In this document: piece by piece, positions 27,399-41,200 of the stretch | Layout: every line of letters starts with the position of its first letter | How positions within the stretch are numbered: position 1 is the stretch's first letter | DNA from: Paramecium octaurelia | Taxonomy: Eukaryota; Ciliophora; Oligohymenophorea; Peniculida; Parameciidae | Reading direction: 5' to 3' | DNA: 64,000 nucleotides | NCBI GenBank assembly: GCA_905182995.1 | Contig: CAJJDP010000097.1 | Location: 127,897 to 191,896, forward strand | Translations under genes and position numbers: made by a program | Notes under the pieces: generated by a model | The model's database searches: none | What the model saw: the letters and a program-made list of their open reading frames with translations, nothing else | Told to the model about the DNA's origin: nothing

Positions 27399-30300
27399 TC
27401 ATTGTGGTTTGATGGCATCTGAATTTGGATAATGAATTATTTGCTCTTGATCGGCTGATTGCATCATTTTGATTATCCAAAGAGATATGCCTCCTTCTTT
27501 GATGGTCATCATAAAGAGGATCATAATTACAATCAGATTGTATATCAGATTGTCATACACGATTGAACTTGCCAAGAAAAAGGTGATTGTGGTTAAATTG
27601 TATTCGTTTCCATTTGTTATGTAATCAACCACTCTGTAGATACTTAATCCAATTATAGCCAGTGATAGAATGGTCACTATTAGCTTCAGAATTATGAACT
27701 TTTAGTTCTTCAACGGGAAATTCATCAAAAATGTATAAATGGAAAATATCGATGGAGTCAATAGAAATACTAGCGCTAACTGATAGTCAAATTAAAAGTA
27801 AATATATGTTATGAAAATGGATAACTGAATGAACAAGAATCTGAGCACATAATTGAAATAGGAAATCTTCCTATAAGCTTCATCTCTATAGAAGATGCTT
27901 ACCAAATTATGGAAATTAAAAAGAATTAGCTTAAATTTCTTAAATGAAGTAGGCTTTGTTATATTCGTCAATGAAGGTGAGTGCTATTCATCATGATTCT
28001 TGCTTTCTTTATAATTGAAGATCTCACTTTTCTTCATATCTGGAGTCTCGTCTTTTTGATTAGTGATGATAATTTCTGATTAGGATTTTTTTTGATTGTA
28101 GATTTTTGCAAATTGAGTATCCTTGTAATGAGCAAAGAAGGCAAATAATAAAGTGATGGATCCTATACATATTAAATAAATAAAGAAGGGTTCAGATATT
28201 AATAAAATGTCAGAAGTATTATCAAGTTGTGAAGTATTATTGCTATTATTAGTTGTATTAGTATTATCAGTATTATCAGTATTATCAGTATCATCAGTAT
28301 TATCAGTATCATCAGTATTATCAGTACTATTAGTATTATCTGTAGTTGAATTTGGATTACCATTTGTACTGTTGTCTATCGTACTATTATCTGTAGTACT
28401 ATTAATAACGAGTGTAAATGGATTAAAATAAGAAATCTTACATGAAATTGCTGATTTATTGATGAGTGTTGTTTCTATATCTTTAGATGTCCAAATATCA
28501 AATAATTTTTAAATGCAAATAGTTCTCTTATTTGCATAATCCTCGTCAACTATAAAGGTGTAAGTATATGGTTATAACATTACGGCATTTAATTATGTTA
28601 ATTCATCAACTACTCTCAAGTAGACTACTTCAGCTCCAAATGAATCATTTTTAGGGAAGGTCTCCTCATTCAAGTAGGGATTCGCAATGAATTTGTTAAA
28701 GTAATACTAGTAATTAGACGAATCTTAGACGGATTCCAATAATCTAAACACAGTCTCTTCTTTCAATATATTTCCTGCTATCTCATTTATAACTTTATAA
28801 CTCGCCTTCTTCACCTGTAGAGTTGCTTAATCATTCTCAATGGTAAAACCATCGCTGTTCAATAAAGTTAGATCAATCAATTAAGTTTTAAGACTCTCTA
28901 TGTATTCCAACACCTATTCATTGGTTGTGTTGAAATACTCACTATTGGAAATTAAGGAAGAGAACAAATCAAAGTATTTGTAATAGTTATTGATATAACT
29001 TTGTTATTACAAGGTGCTTTGGGAATCTAATTACAAAGCCTTGAGTTTTTCGAAGTTGGATTATATGATACTATCAAATGAATCCAGAGAATATAATTGA
29101 ACCTTAAATTATTTACTCACTTCTTTGTCATTAATCAGTTAAATCATTTGATTGAGTATCAGATTTTATTGATCTATTGTTAAATCATTTTAGGCTATCA
29201 AATCGTTTTTTCTGATTAAATCATATTTGAATTTTGAGCAATTATCCATTTGTACAACTCTACTGACGACAAGTTCTTAAGTTTGGAGTGTATCTTAGAT
29301 GTTTTCTGAATGATCAATCATTTAAGTCATTAGAGTTTAATTGATTTCATAATTCTTAGTGATAACTATTGGGGTAGTAAGATTGGAGATTCCATTCCTC
29401 TTATCCTTGATCATGAGAACTAAGAAAGATGTGAAATTCACAGATTCTTTTGGACCAACAAATGGTAATTTGAATAACATTGTGCTATTTGATTAATAAT
29501 CTAAGATGTTGATATTGTTGATGAATTTCCCAATTGAGAAATCGTAATCATACATGTCTTTATCGTTGTAGAATAATACTTTATATTCTAGGGGTTGATC
29601 CTCATCTTCACATTAAGCTATAGTCATGTTGACATAGGTTTTAAGTTCATAGATGATATCGCCAGGATTGTTGAAAATTAATGAGCAATTCATTGGAGGC
29701 AAATTATAGGTTAGAATAATGCTTCTTAGTGAAGGCATGACGTAGGTTGGATTATAGACTGAAGTTCTCAGTGTGATTTCATTACCTTTAATTGAATTGA
29801 GATCGGAGAAATAATCAAGCAACCTAAATTTAAAGGTTAGGCTGTAAAATTTGAATGATTTAACCGAGACCTAATCATAAATGATAGTGGCTGAATAGAA
29901 TAGGTTGTCTGGATTAGCTGAGGAATATTAAAATCCTAATTAGACTTCATCGTAATAATTAAATGTTTTTGCCATTGTCTCTGCTTCTTCTGTTTCATTT
30001 ACTGATTGCAATTAAGGAACATCAACTTCTACTATTTGAATCATTGATTTGCCTGTAGCCTATTTGTTTCCCTTTGTTGTTGATGCACTGAAGACATAAG
30101 AATTATATTGGCTGAGTTCATTGGCGTAAATAGTCACAGATTTGCCATTTGGATATTTGAGGAGTTTACCATACAAATCTAAACATTCAGCACCTTTCAA
30201 GACATCAAAACATGTCCAAGAAAATGCATATTGGAATGGATCTGATTTTTTGGGATCTATATCTTAATCTATCACTGAGGCTTGCAAAATAACTATGGCC

Positions 30301-33300
30301 ACATCACCAACTTGTCTATTTCCACCACTTACTTTTACAACCAATGTACCTTCTGAGATTTCTTGATTCAAAAATACGTTAGTTTGTAGTTGCTATGAAG
30401 GAATACTTAGTGTAACACTAATATTATTAGACCCAATTTCAAGAATGTATGGATCGATGGGAACTTCAAAGTCGAAAGCAGAACTCATCTAAAAGAAGAA
30501 TGCTTAGTCGTATTCAGCCAATATGAGTGCATCCAATTTAACCAAAACATGGACAATGTCATTCATCTCTGTAGTCAAAGTGCAATTTGTATAAATGAAT
30601 GTAAAATTGATCTGAGTGGTTTCATATCTATAGAAGGTATTCTGCACATCAGGTATCTATATACTTACCTAAGCAGGTCCTAAGGTTTAGATGAAGTAAG
30701 TATTCGAGGCATCTAAGGCCAAGAAGTTACGTAATTGGATGTCAAATGAAAAAGTTGTATATGGTTTTAAAACTAATCTAGGAATAGTGATATTAGTATC
30801 ATAGGTCTTAGCTGGAGTAATTGAACTAAGTATGGTATCTAATTGAGCATTCACATAATTTGAAGGTAGAGTTAAAGCCCAACTAAAAATATCTAGATTC
30901 CTGCTTCCTGTATTACCCAGAGTGTATTTGATAACTACTGACTCACAAATGGTTTTAGGCTGTTGAGCCACAAATGTAATGTATGGTAGATTCTCTTCAT
31001 TCGAAACAGCTGGATCGATTATTAATGTGCTGGGTTAAAATACAGAGAAACCTGCAGTACATATTTTCAATTTGAAACCAGATCCAAAAGCGAAGGAGTG
31101 TCCAACATTGATAGTGGCATACTTGCCAAGTGTTACTATGATAGTAGTATCATCAATGATGCAAATAGGATTAGTGCCTAGTGTAGAGAGAGTGGATGCC
31201 TAGAAGTACTGATCACAACCTGTTTGGGTTGGATCAAGTAAATCTAAAGGTCCTCCAAAATCAATTTTAATTTTAGACAAACCTGAGATTAGAATGGAAT
31301 ATGGCACTCCCATATTACAATTAGTACAAAATATAGATCCAATACTCTTTCTAGAGTAACCATCCTTACATATACATTTACCAACAAATGGACCATTCAT
31401 GTTACCTTTGCAACTTATACATCCATTTGAATCACAATCTCCACATTCAAAGGCACATTTAATACATTAACCTGAATAATCAAAATAGCCAGATGGACAT
31501 GTGCAAAAAGGTGGATTTTCTCTGATTCCTGAACAGGTAATACATTTATCTGCAATTTCTGCACAAGTTGTACAAACATCACTGCAAGGTTAACAAATTG
31601 GAGTGAGATTATCATAAAATCCATCAGGACAAGTGCATGAAGGTACATTTTGTCTTCTATCTGTACATGTTGTACAAACGTTATTTACACATAATTCACA
31701 TTTATAATTGCATTTTGGGCAATCATTTGAAACACCATCCTCATAATAATAGTCAGGACATCTACAAACAGAACTGAATCTATTTCCTTTGCAAGTTAAA
31801 CAATTATCTGCTTGTACTTTACAAGTTGCACATTTATGATCACAAGGTAAACAATTTATGGTTCCAACATCATAATACCCTTTTAAACAAGTACATTAAG
31901 GTTTATTTTATTGTCTTGATGGTTAGCATGTAACACAATTGGATGATTGGAGAGCACATGTTGCACATTGTGGATCACAAGCAATAGTTATTGCTACCAA
32001 AGGATTACATTGAACTCCGCTTAATGTATATCCAACACTACAACTAGTTACACATTGCATTCTCTCAATGTATACTGGACATGTCAAACAATCATAGCTT
32101 GATCCTCCTTGACAGGTTAGACAAGAGGAATGACAAGGCAGACAAGCTTAATATGTATCCGAAGCATAGGTTCCATTTGGACAAACGGTTAAACATTTTC
32201 CTTAATAGATATAGGATGTAGTTGGACAAGTATTACAATTATCAATCTAAGGACCATAACATGTTAAACATGTTGGATCACATAATGTACAAATATTGCC
32301 AGCTGCTCCATAATACCCATCTGGACATTCAGGTAAACAATTATTAAAATAAAAAAAGTAACTGCTCGGACATGTCAAGCAATCATCAATATCTGGGCCA
32401 GAGCAAGTTTTACAAATAAAGCTACATTTTTAACATTTTCTATCATCATTAGATTTGTAATAACCATCGTAACATGAAGTAAGACATTGGCCATCTTAAA
32501 AGAAATATCCAGATTAGCATAATTTACATGAACTTGAAATACAAGTCTCGCAGTTATCAATACAAAATTCACACGTAAATGTTTGAATATTCCCTTAATA
32601 AGATGGAGGACATGTTTCGTAACATTATCCATTCAAAATATATTTTTATGTGCTGCATTAAGTGCAATCATAGACATTTGTACCTACACAAATATCGCAA
32701 TTTAGAGCACATGATTAACATATTCCATTAACTGCCACTGTTCCAATTGGGCAAATGGGATAACATTTTCCTGAAAACTATAATAATCCTCCACTGCAAG
32801 TTAGGCACTAGTAATTCTCACCTCCTGTACATTCAATGCAAGCAGCATTACACTTCAAGCATTTTTGAACATATTGATTAGGATACATATTGGAAGGACA
32901 ACTCTCAACACAAAAGTCATTATATAAATAAAATCCAGCAACACAGGTTTAACATACTGTTGGTGATGTGCAAAATTAACAACCTTGATAACAAGGAGCG
33001 CAAAATTTACCAGAGGGATAATATCCTTCTTTGCAAACCTTATAGCAGATTCCTGTTACTGTGGAAGAATCCAAAACCAACATATAAGTATTATCAGGAC
33101 AAGTTTGACATTATGTGAAAAGAGGATTGTTGCACTCTTTACATGTTTGATGACATTTTTTGCAAGATCTGGTAGCATCATCACCATAGTATCCGGTATC
33201 ACAAGGAGAGATACATAGTTTTGAGATTCTTGACATATAAGTATTTGCCTAACAAAGAAGACATTATGATTCTGAGCAATTTTCACATTTTGGATCTGGA

Positions 33301-35073
33301 CAAGGAGTGCAATCCTTATTCAATCTGTATGTTTTGATAGGACATGCTAGTAAGCATTAGTTGAATAATAAATCATATCCTGCATAGCAGCTTGTACATT
33401 TAGATTGAGTATCAGCACACGTTTTGCAACTAGCCTATTGAAAAATTAGAGATTATTATTACATCACACATCACACAAAGAGTTCTGTCAACAGTCTATT
33501 GAATTATGTAATAATTAGATGGACAACTCAGAACTGCTTGGTTATCTGGCATAATCATGTATGGTTTTTTGAAGGTAAGACAATCTTTATCAGTAGGACC
33601 AGAGCAAGTTAGACAACATGGTTGACAATCTAATCATTTAATGATGATATTTATACTGTCACATTTAACTGCAGCTGTATTCTCATACTGATAAGAATAG
33701 ATACAAGTTTAACATTTGTTGTTTATATCAAAACCGTATTTACATAGTTAACAATTTCCTTTGACATCAGTTGCATCATAAACGCATTTGGCACATCTAT
33801 AATCGCAAGCTTTGATATAAGAAAAGATCCTTACCTTTGCAAGTATGGTCTACTAGATCCTCGTAATACTATTCATTACATTGGCAAGTGACTAGATTTC
33901 TGTTGTCAACACTCGAACAAGCGTCACATGTTCCTTCAGCCTGACAAGCTTAGCAATATTATGGACAATTCTTAGAAAGCAGATAAAAGTTTGTGATTCC
34001 CAGATCAATCGGAGTAGTTATTTGAATGGTTATTTATAGATTTGTATTTACGTGGTTGATTTCGTAATCAACAAAATAAACAGAATCGGTTCCACTATTT
34101 CCATAGAGATTACCTGCTTGTATTCTAGTTATAGAAGTATCAGGAATCACAACTGGACCTGAGGGACCGTTTATTGTGATTATTAAATTTGCCTATGTTA
34201 ATATGGTAGATGTATCAAATGCATAAACATAAAAACTGAGTTTAATTTTGTAATGAATATCTAAGGTCTACGTAAATGTTATGGTTCCTGTGTTCCATCT
34301 TCTGTATCCCCCGATGATGAAATTGGCAGCAGAGTCTCCAAAAGTGAGTAAATCATATTTCTATGAGGCGATTTCATTTATAGTAGTATAACTGAAGCTG
34401 GGTAAAACAGTGTTTGGATTCTGTGTTGGTGATGTAAAATAATTAAATTATTGGTTCTAAACATAAGTATATGTTGAAGCAACTGCAGGACCAATTTCAT
34501 AAATTAACACTGGACCCACATAGATTGTTTTTTTTTTTGTAACAACGTTAAGAGTTGGAATACTGATCACTAGCTTCAATACATGGTCTGAACCACTTGT
34601 TAGTAGTGAGGATTAGAGTACTTAAAGTTTAAAAACCAGGACTTTAACACTACATATTAATTTTTCAAAATTACTTAGATAATGAGCAATAGGACTCTAT
34701 CAATTGAGTTGTAGTTGTTAAAGCTTGCGTCACCAGTGTTGATGTACCACTTTTTATGACCAGAGAATCTCCCTCCCAAGTTCCTGCAACAATTATTTTA
34801 ATATATATCTCATGGTCTTTGTTATTAACTATATATTAATTAGATATTGATTTTGCCAAATCACTAGTTATGGTAACATAAGGTTGTTTTAAGGATGAAC
34901 ACATTGTAGCTGTAACAGCTAGAGCAGTAGATGCTTCATCCACCCAAGTGTGAGCTCCCGTAGTTACTAAGTCAGATTTTACCAACGTATATGATTATGT
35001 CATGACTAAAATTAATGTCTATGATATGGTTACCTAAATATAGTTTTGTTATCAAGATAAACAAGAATTTCAT
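27399..35073 (-). CDS. Paralogue A: giant Cys-rich, REJ-like, multi-pass membrane protein, 2513 aa
   Basis: The start is the ATG at 35073 (signal peptide MKFLFILITKLYL). Introns are 35006-35033 (28 bases), 34650-34674 (25), 33810-33834 (25), 33630-33656 (27) and 33435-33462 (28); the spliced length is 7542 bases. Residues 14-340 are a beta-rich lectin-like region. Residues about 354-1220 are Cys-rich furin/EGF-like repeats (C-x2-C...C-x-TC patterns, dozens of units). Then comes a short conserved block (GVPYSILISGLSKIKIDFGG) also found in B and C, and a long REJ-like beta region to about residue 2150. The GPS position is degenerate: one Cys plus DIWTSKDIETTLINKSAISC, lacking the C-x-C pair. 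An Asn/Thr/Asp repeat (28207-28400) precedes the first membrane segment. A linker and four more membrane segments (27400-27950) complete it. The protein is surface-exposed; an adhesion or mechanosensory role is inferred from the plan. Confidence 0.85.
28245..28345 (-). repeat. (Asn/Asp)-Thr-Asp codon repeat in paralogue A
   Basis: On the coding strand the triplets AAT/GAT-ACT-GAT recur about ten times and encode runs such as DNTDDTDNTDDTDNTDN. The repeat lies just outside the first membrane segment, where B and C have no such run. It is likely a slippage-expanded extracellular spacer. Confidence 0.8.
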
Positions 35074-35261
35074 TAAAAAAAATTAATAATTAAAATCTAA
35101 CCCTAGAAAATCAGATAAAAAATTCTAAATTAATTCGCAATTCAGCAATTTACTTTTTTATAATAAAAAGCTTGATCTTTTTCATTTTCTATGATTATTA
35201 AATTAATTAATTATATATAATTGTTATTTAGATAATTTATTTCAATATATTATCTGATTCC

Positions 35262-38200
35262 TCAACTTTATCTTATATTATCTGCTAATCCAAATAAGAA
35301 CTCCTTAGTTTTTTCATCCAAGATTTTTTATAAAATCGTTTAGAGAAATGGAATTCTTATTATGTCCATGTGAATGAAATAAGTAAATAATAAGGATAAT
35401 GGACTATAAATTAAATTATCTACAGCAAATGCCCCTATGAAAATTAGACTCATTTAATTTGATTACTCTATTTAATTCATCAACACTAAACCAGCTAACA
35501 TAATGTAGGAAATAAAAGCAGCACCACCAATCATTATTATAACTCCAATCATTCTTACCGTCTTAGATTTATTAGATAATGTTTTTTCTAAAACAATCTA
35601 ATAAATCTTATTTGCAGGAGCTGTTAAAACGGATATAGCAATTGTAAAGCTTACGTTATTCGGCTGTTAAAATACATATATTAAAGCCATTCCACCTAAA
35701 AAACTTACATACACAATTGATGCTCTCAAACTTCTTGGTTTGATAGGATCATCTTTATAAAAAATTTGCAGAATTTAGTGGAAAAATTTGAGAAACTCAA
35801 TGAATGCTTTAGAATTGGTGATTAACTATTTATATAACATACTTTTAAGTCCAATATCTTAGATAGTGAGCTACCTTTACAATTTCTAATCCTTAGATTG
35901 TTCCTCCTCCTGTTTAAGAGGTTCATCCTATTTAACAAGTTCCTCTTATTTATTGAATAATCCTTATTTAATAATTCTTGTAGATTGCAATACTTGAGAT
36001 TGACTAAATAGTGAATCAATTTTGTTAAGATCTTTGTTTGACTTTTCTTCAGGTTTAGTTTCTAAAGTAGCTTATTTAATATTTGATTGTTATTTTGAGA
36101 AGTTAATCGGTTTTAATTTATTTAGAATAATAGCCCCATAAGATAGCCCTGTTCCAAACATGTTTCTTTTGAATAACGGTAGGTTATGTTAATATTCAAT
36201 CGATGAGTCTCTCAACTATCCAGTCTTAGTATATTTTGAATCTTATCTTTTGATTAATTTACTTTCGACTGTATTTTTGACTTCCGGTTAATTAACACCT
36301 TATTCTTATTGAATATTTATTTAGGAAAATATTTAAGTATCTACCCTCATTCCCCAATATACAATAGTGAGATATAACCCTGTGATTCCAATGTAAAAGT
36401 AAAAAATGATAGTCTTATAAAATGGAAATGTTGCGAAGGCATCAAGTGTGTTAGATGAAAAAATTTGGCTTCCTTTGTCTATGATTTAATCAATAGATTC
36501 CATAACAGTTGTAGGGCTCAATTCATCGCATTTACAAATGACTTCCAACTCTTTTTTGACTGTTTTACAGATGTCAACAGCCCAAGTACCATTTTATAAT
36601 TATGAAATGCATTCAAGAGACGTGTTAGACTATAAGGTCCGAACTTTAGGAAACGAAAAAGAAACATCCTCTCCTAACTTGGAATTTTTACTACTTCCAG
36701 TTTCCTATAATTTTGGATCCACTACCTAATACCCTGTACTGTTTTTGGGAAACTGTGGAGTAGGATAGAATGGATTATCTTTGAATCTAGTAATCGAAAA
36801 CTTGTAATAATTGGTAGCAGTCTTGTATATATTATTTATTTCCTGACTATCTCCAATTGGTTATCCAAAGGATGAGTTTAGACCTACAATCAATTCTACT
36901 TGTTTTTTGGTAACAAATCCAAAATCCAGATTCACTGAATTCTTAATCATTTTATACAGAGGTTCATTAACAACACTAACAGATTGTAAATGACCTTAGA
37001 TTTAGTTCAAAAGATACAATAAGTAATCTGAAGTAACATTTTTAATCACCTTATAATTGATACCACATGATAAGATGTCTGCAAAACTATAGTACTACCT
37101 GATATACTCATTCTTGTCGAGGTTCTACTCTGAAGTCAGTTGACTTTATTTTTAAAGACTAAAATAGCGAGACAGGATTGAGAATGCTTTCTATGCTCTA
37201 TAATTGATTTGACCCAGCAAGAGTGATTCATTTATAGACATTAATGATACATTCTAAATTAGAAGATTGGAAATAGATCGATATAATGGTTCTGTCTGAT
37301 TGGCCAAGAGTGTTTAATTAACGTCAATTGAAAGTAATTCATTGTATAAGGTTTCCTTATATTAAGTGAATGATCTGAGTTACTTCAATCTCTCAGTAAT
37401 ATGGACATAGCCAATTAACTACTCATCAAAACTTTTAAGTTTAGAATAATATTCTTTGAATGTACTCTCATCTATGCTTTTGAACTCTCTTACATTGACG
37501 GATAATGTCAAATTAACTATGCCTTATTTTTTATCTTTAATATTAAATACTAGTAAGGGCTAGGCCTCATAATAGTATGGTAAAATCAACTTAAAATGAT
37601 TTGAATATTAAAAGTCGATGAGCAAAACAAAATTATGGAATTTAGCCGTAATCAATTCTTCTTGGTAGGTGGATTGATTAGGAAAGAGTTATACGCCGTA
37701 CAAAAGAGGGGTATTATCATCTCGACAACCAGTTAATGAGATATTCAATTCGTCTAAGAATTCCACATAAGTTTCAGGAAATTAATATGATAATGAGCAA
37801 TTTTAAGGAGGGATATTCAGATTTAATACTTAACTATTGATTGATGGTAGTATAAATCGAGGATCATAGACTGATATTCTAAGTTTTACTGAGTTATTTT
37901 TGTCTAATCCTAAATCAGTGAAGTGGTCTTACTCCCTATATTTGAATTGTAGATAAAAAAATTCAAACGTATCAACAACGTATTAATCATAGATTACAGC
38001 TCCTGCATACATCAATAAGTCTGGATTCACTCCAGGGTATTGGACAGTGAATATAAGTTCATCATAATAATTATACAATTGATCCTAAGTTGAACCATAT
38101 ACAATTAAACTTGGAAGATCTATTTCTATAAATTAGATAGACACTGTTGTAGAAAATTTACTGTCCTATTTAATAATGCTAACCTCAAAATTGGAGACTG

Positions 38201-41200
38201 TATACGGATTGAACGTTTTTGGTTTCATATATTATAAGCAACTTGTATTAAATTCCAAAGGTCTGCCATCTTTATTCTAACAAGATGTACCATTTACGAT
38301 ATCGACACATGTCCATGAACATTCATATACCATCGCCTTAGCTTCCTGTTCATTTAGATCATGGTCAGTAATAGTGGCATTTAGATATAAAGGATCAGAG
38401 AATCCAATCATTCTATTGCCTCCCGCTATAGCGATAATAGGACTTGATGGGACAATATAAAATTCAAATCTATTTGAGCTATTCACTGTGTAATCAGCTC
38501 TACTTAAAACAGTATTGTAAATAAGAAGGAAAGGATTATTGAAATTAAGGAAGTATGGTTCAAAAGTAACTGGAATATCATATTGATAACCATCTGTGAG
38601 ATTTTCAGTCAAATTACCCTTGACTACTATCATCCTTAGATTGGGAAAATAAACTTCATAAAATACTATTTGAGGAGGGGGATTTTTCTCAACACAATTA
38701 ATATAAGTCAGCCGATTTGGAATTATGATATTATTGAATCTGTTAAATTAATTGGAAGTTGAAACAGATACTAAATTGACAGAAGATCTTTGAATCGCTT
38801 GAAATTGAAAATCTATAGTATTCTAAAGTAATGCAAAACTCTCTACTGTTACACTGAATTTGTAAGTGATTCCACTTTAAAACGCTTTAGGTGGGAATTC
38901 TAGATATGGCGTTTTATTTTAAGTATGAGTTAAAAGAATGGCTTCAATGTCTGGGACAGGAGGTGGAGGTAAGATGAGATTCCAAGATATTATATTGAAA
39001 TCTTATTTTCCATTAAAGGCTAAGGAATCAAACTCTATTTTGACTACTTCACAAATATTGGGATTTTTCAAATCCTTGAATTGTAAATTTGGTTTGTGTG
39101 TTGTTTTATCAATCGTAATTGGTATTGATAAGGGCATAGGGATAATTTAAATAAATTTGATTTAACATCCATTTAATAAAAATTAATTGTTTAATTTTAG
39201 AATGTCTCCAACTTTAATATTAGGATTTTCACCAAAATAAACATTGAACTCTAAATCGCAACGAGGATTGGTTCCCAATTTTATTAATGTTTCAGGTTGG
39301 AAGAATGCTTCACAAAGCGAAGCAGCTTCATAAGGAATATATATCACTGCTCCTCCAAAATCAAAAGTAAATCCAGTAAATTCCTCATTCAAAGCAAAGT
39401 AAGGAACTCCAACTTAACAATCAGTGCAAAAGACTGATCCAATGTTATATCTACTTATTCCTAAAGTATCACATTTACATTCTCCAAAAATAGGTCCAAT
39501 TCTATTTCCAAAGCAGGAAAGACACCCGTATTAGTTACAATCGATACAAGTTGGGTCACATGATTAACACTCAATATCTGAATTCTCAAAATATCCCAAA
39601 GGACATTTACAAATAGGGGGCTCAACTCTTATAGATGAGCAAGTGTTGCATAAATTAGATGTTCCTTCGCAAGTAGCACACCTTTTGGAGCATTGCTAAC
39701 AGAAATATGAATAGGCATCGTAATAACCATCTTTACAAATACAATCTGGTAAGTTAATACGATCAGCTAAACAAATAGTGCAGCCATCTTTATCGCAATT
39801 TTAGCAATTATCTTAACACCTAATACAATTAACAGATTAGCCATCGTCAAAATAATAATCTGGACATGTGCATGATGGGTATTATCTATCTCCTTTACAT
39901 TTGATACAATTAGTTGGCAGACCCTTGCAAGTAGAACATTTATTATCACATTGTACACAAGCTGGGTTTACACCATCATCAAAATAACCTGGTTCACAAT
40001 CGCAATTAGGTGCATTAGGAGCACGATTGGCAGCGCATTATTTACAAAATCGAGGAACTAACCAACATGTTTGACATTAGTATGAGCAGCTATCAAGTAC
40101 TATATCAAAGTCTGGTTCACAAGATAAATGATTTTTGCTTATTGAAAATCCTTCGGGACAATCACTCACACATTCAAAAAGATAAAAATATTATGAACAA
40201 GTTAAACAATTCTAATTTGATGCGCCAAAGCAAGTTAAACAGGATGAATGACAGCGATAGCATTTATTTTCAGAGATAACTGGATATTAATCACTAGGAC
40301 ATTCATTTGCACAATTACCTTACATAGTTAATAACTTATTTTGAGGACAAACTAAACAATTATTACTATTTGGTCCATTGCAAGCAAGACATTCATTGTT
40401 ACAATACTTGCATTCATTGGTTAAAACATCATGATATGTATTACCCAAACAAGTTGGAATGCATTTATTCTTCCACAATATTAGATTATTGTTACAACTC
40501 AAACAGTTAATTGCGTCTTCACCAAAGCATGTTAAACATGTGATATCACAATGGTTACACAATTTATTAAATCCAAAGTACCCAGAAGGACATTCATCAA
40601 GACATAAATTATCGTAGTAATATTAATAATCCAAACATTTGATACAATTTATAAATTAGCATTTACAAATATATTAAGGTCTAATGCTATAATAGAATTA
40701 AGGACATTTCACATAACATTAATTATTTAGATAGTAGTAACCTTAAACACAAGATAAGCATTAATTCTGTAAAGTACCATAGCACTTCTTACAATTATTG
40801 GCACAAGGAGTACAAATATTATGGACATTACCATACCCATCCATACATTCAGCTAAGCATTCATTTTAATAATAAGCCAAAGGAAAATTGCAAGACAAAC
40901 AATTTTATGATAATAATCCGTAGCAAGTCCTACAAATGGGATGGCAAGGAGAGCACAAGCTTCCAATATTATTATTATAATATCCATCAGGACATTAGTT
41001 GTAACACAAACTATTGCTCTTTAATCTGTAATAACCTCTTGCGCAAAGCAAACAGTTTTAGGTTTAATCAATACATGAGGAACATCCCTTCCAACATTGT
41101 AGGCACACATCACCATCCTTATAGAATCCACTCAAGCAAGTAAATTTGCATTCTCCACTAATAATGTTTTTCACATTCAACACATCCCCTGGATTACAAG

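Noticed and set aside
28207-28431. 74-codon plus-strand frame of repeated LSVLSV
   Set aside because: It is the complement of the Asn/Thr/Asp repeat of paralogue A and has no independent support.
31200-33286. Many short Cys-rich minus-strand frames that could be separate small secreted proteins
   Set aside because: With TAA/TAG as Gln they join into the single long exon of paralogue A.
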